This document shows, one piece after another, positions 5,400 to 6,717 of a stretch of 6,717 nt of DNA. The number at the start of each line of letters is the position of its first letter. The first letter of the stretch is position 1. Under the pieces are notes generated by a model. It made no database searches, was not told the origin of the DNA, and worked only from the letters and a program-made list of their open reading frames with translations. Origin of the DNA: JAJFTV01 sp964426355. Lineage in GTDB: Bacteria; Chloroflexota; Anaerolineae; Anaerolineales; Anaerolineaceae. The position numbers were made by a program, and so were the translations under genes. The DNA is taken from the NCBI GenBank assembly GCA_964426355.1, contig CAYRRA010000214.1, positions 1 to 6,717 on the forward strand, given 5' to 3'.

Positions 5400-6717
5400 A
5401 ATCAGAACACCGATTTCAAAGGATGTGGGTAAAGCCGGTATGCCTGTTCATCATGGCGGTGTTGCTTTTTGCTGCCGCGAGCTTTTTTTTGAAGGTACCA
5501 GGGTACATGGATGCCGAGTATTATTTTATGAATGGACAAAGATTGGCGGTAGGTCAAGGTTGGACCGAGATGATTTTGTGGAATTATCTCGATAACCCAG
5601 AAGGAATTCCTCATCCTTCTCATCTCTATTGGAAACCTTTAGCGTCTGTGCTTGCTGCTGCCGGAATGTTCATCGCAGGCAACCTTCATTTTTCTTCTGC
5701 ACAACTCTTCTTCATTTTCTGCAGCGCATTAATTCCTCCCATCACCTTCGGGATTGGAAAAACGTTATTTCGAGATGAGAAAGGTGCCCTGATATCTGGA
5801 TTGTTGGCAATGGTTCCTGGTTATTACATGGTTTATTTGACGACTACTTCCACAATAACACCTTATGCCTTTCTAGGCGGACTGTATTGCTGGCTGGTGT
5901 TAGTGATGGATATGCATAAAGAGGAGCAAAAGAGCCAGCTTTGGTGCTCACTTTTGCTTGGGGGAATCTCTGGCTTAATGCATCTCACGCGCGCAGATGG
6001 AGTTTTATGGCTTATCGGTGCGATACTTGTCGCGACTTTTCTTCAGCCAGGATTATCTTTGCCTAAAAAAGATTCCAATTTTCTTGGAGCACGGAAGAAA
6101 ATTTACCAAATCCTGCTGTCCATCAGCTCAGTCTTATTCGGATACCTGCTTGTCTCTTTGCCCTGGTATTTCCACACGACCATCCAGGAGAAAACAACCG
6201 CTGAGGGCGGAGGAATCCTGACGCTGTGGATGACCGACTACAACCAGACATTTGTTTATCCTGCCAGCGAATTGAACCCCGTGAAATGGCTTGAGGTGAG
6301 TATTTGGGAGCATCTGGTAGTTCGCTTAAAAGCAGTATTCAGCAATACCCTCACGACGGTTTTTGTGCAAGGCGAGATTTTATTGTTTCCATTGTTGGTT
6401 ATTGGAATTTCTCAATTGAAAAACAAACGTCCTGTATACCTCATTGGGTTTATCTGGTTGTTCACGTTTGTTGTGATGAGTTTTATCTTCCCGTTTTCAG
6501 GTCCACGAGGAGGTTTTTTGCACTCCAGTGCTGCTTTTCAACCTTTGATTTGGGCTTTAATGCCGGCTGGGTTTGATTGGCTCATCAGGTGGGGTGAAAG
6601 GAAAAGGGGATGGCAATTTCAAAGAGCTTACAAGATATTTGGCGGAGCGGGTTTGATTATCCTGCTGGTATTAACTTCTTTTCTTTTCTTTTTCAGGGTA
6701 TTGGAAAGGGGTGATGC
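5396..6717 (+). CDS. GT39-like polytopic membrane glycosyltransferase (3' end outside window)
   Basis: The frame is open from ATG 5396 to the right edge, about 440 codons with no stop. After the first helix (about 14-32) comes GYMDAEYYFMNGQRLA (36-51), where D39-x-E41 takes the place of the acidic pair of GT-C transferases. Then follow EGIPHPSHLYWKP in the outer loop and a run of helices containing HLTRADG (196-202). A further outer loop near 260-300 includes WMTDYNQ, and SGPRGGFLHSS (368-378) precedes another helix. The LTRADG and RGGF-HS motifs recur in Chloroflexota glycosyltransferase-like proteins as I recall them. The last visible segment (about 412-434) is another helix, so the soluble tail typical of the family would lie beyond the window. 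The start overlaps the stop of the preceding gene as ATGA, with only a weak AGG 8 bases upstream; ATG 5423 is an alternative start. An eight-T run lies at 5483-5490 within the first helix codons. Substrates are unknown. Confidence 0.8.
   Translation, partial: MKSEHRFQRMWVKPVCLFIMAVLLFAAASFFLKVPGYMDAEYYFMNGQRLAVGQGWTEMILWNYLDNPEGIPHPSHLYWKPLASVLAAAGMFIAGNLHFSSAQLFFIFCSALIPPITFGIGKTLFRDEKGALISGLLAMVPGYYMVYLTTTSTITPYAFLGGLYCWLVLVMDMHKEEQKSQLWCSLLLGGISGLMHLTRADGVLWLIGAILVATFLQPGLSLPKKDSNFLGARKKIYQILLSISSVLFGYLLVSLPWYFHTTIQEKTTAEGGGILTLWMTDYNQTFVYPASELNPVKWLEVSIWEHLVVRLKAVFSNTLTTVFVQGEILLFPLLVIGISQLKNKRPVYLIGFIWLFTFVVMSFIFPFSGPRGGFLHSSAAFQPLIWALMPAGFDWLIRWGERKRGWQFQRAYKIFGGAGLIILLVLTSFLFFFRVLERGD

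Noticed and set aside
1..6717. Mobile element, defence system, CRISPR array, tRNA or phage remnant
   Set aside because: I looked for terminal inverted repeats, regularly spaced repeats, tRNA-like cloverleafs and nuclease, helicase or recombinase motifs on both strands and saw none. Almost the whole window is filled by the six genes described.

Overview
The window looks like a chromosomal stretch from an uncultured or environmental bacterium. The protein style suggests Chloroflexota, probably Anaerolineae: GT39-like proteins with TAADTMPPL-type and LTRADG-type motifs, and several different polytopic glycosyltransferases in a row. This placement rests on recalled family resemblance, not on a search. 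Base composition is moderate and even by eye (not computed). I see no transposase, integrase, tRNA, rRNA, CRISPR array or phage gene.

Layout: (1) 1-303 is the C-terminal soluble tail of a membrane glycosyltransferase-like protein cut by the left edge. (2) 332-1828 encodes a 498-residue multi-pass protein of the DxDFWWHL / WGNLHGG / FIDGRTDLY type, seen in many genomes without assigned function. (3) 1816-2595, on the minus strand, encodes a complete nitrilase-superfamily amidase close to omega-amidases; its 3' end overlaps the 3' end of gene 2 by 13 bp. (4) A 63-bp divergent intergenic region carries overlapping -10-like hexamers on both strands and two imperfect tandem 16-bp repeats. (5) 2659-3927 encodes a GT87 (DUF2029)-like transferase with a TTG start. 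(6) 3924-5399 encodes a GT39/PMT_2-like transferase. (7) 5396-6717 begins a third polytopic protein in the same run, which leaves the right edge still open. Genes 5, 6 and 7 are joined by ATGA stop/start overlaps, so they are very likely one translationally coupled operon.

Functional reading: every plus-strand gene is a polytopic GT-C-like protein, expected to use polyprenyl-phosphate-linked sugars at the outer face of the membrane, so the region is probably a cell-surface glycan or glycoprotein assembly locus. No sugar, acceptor or reaction order can be deduced. The amidase is metabolically unrelated (probably 2-oxoglutaramate or related amide repair) and splits the run of glycosyltransferase genes. 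I did not find a clearly new defence or mobile system. The points most worth a second look are the unnamed DFWWHL family protein, the coupled set of dissimilar GT-C proteins, and the compact divergent control region with its tandem repeats and forced TTG start.
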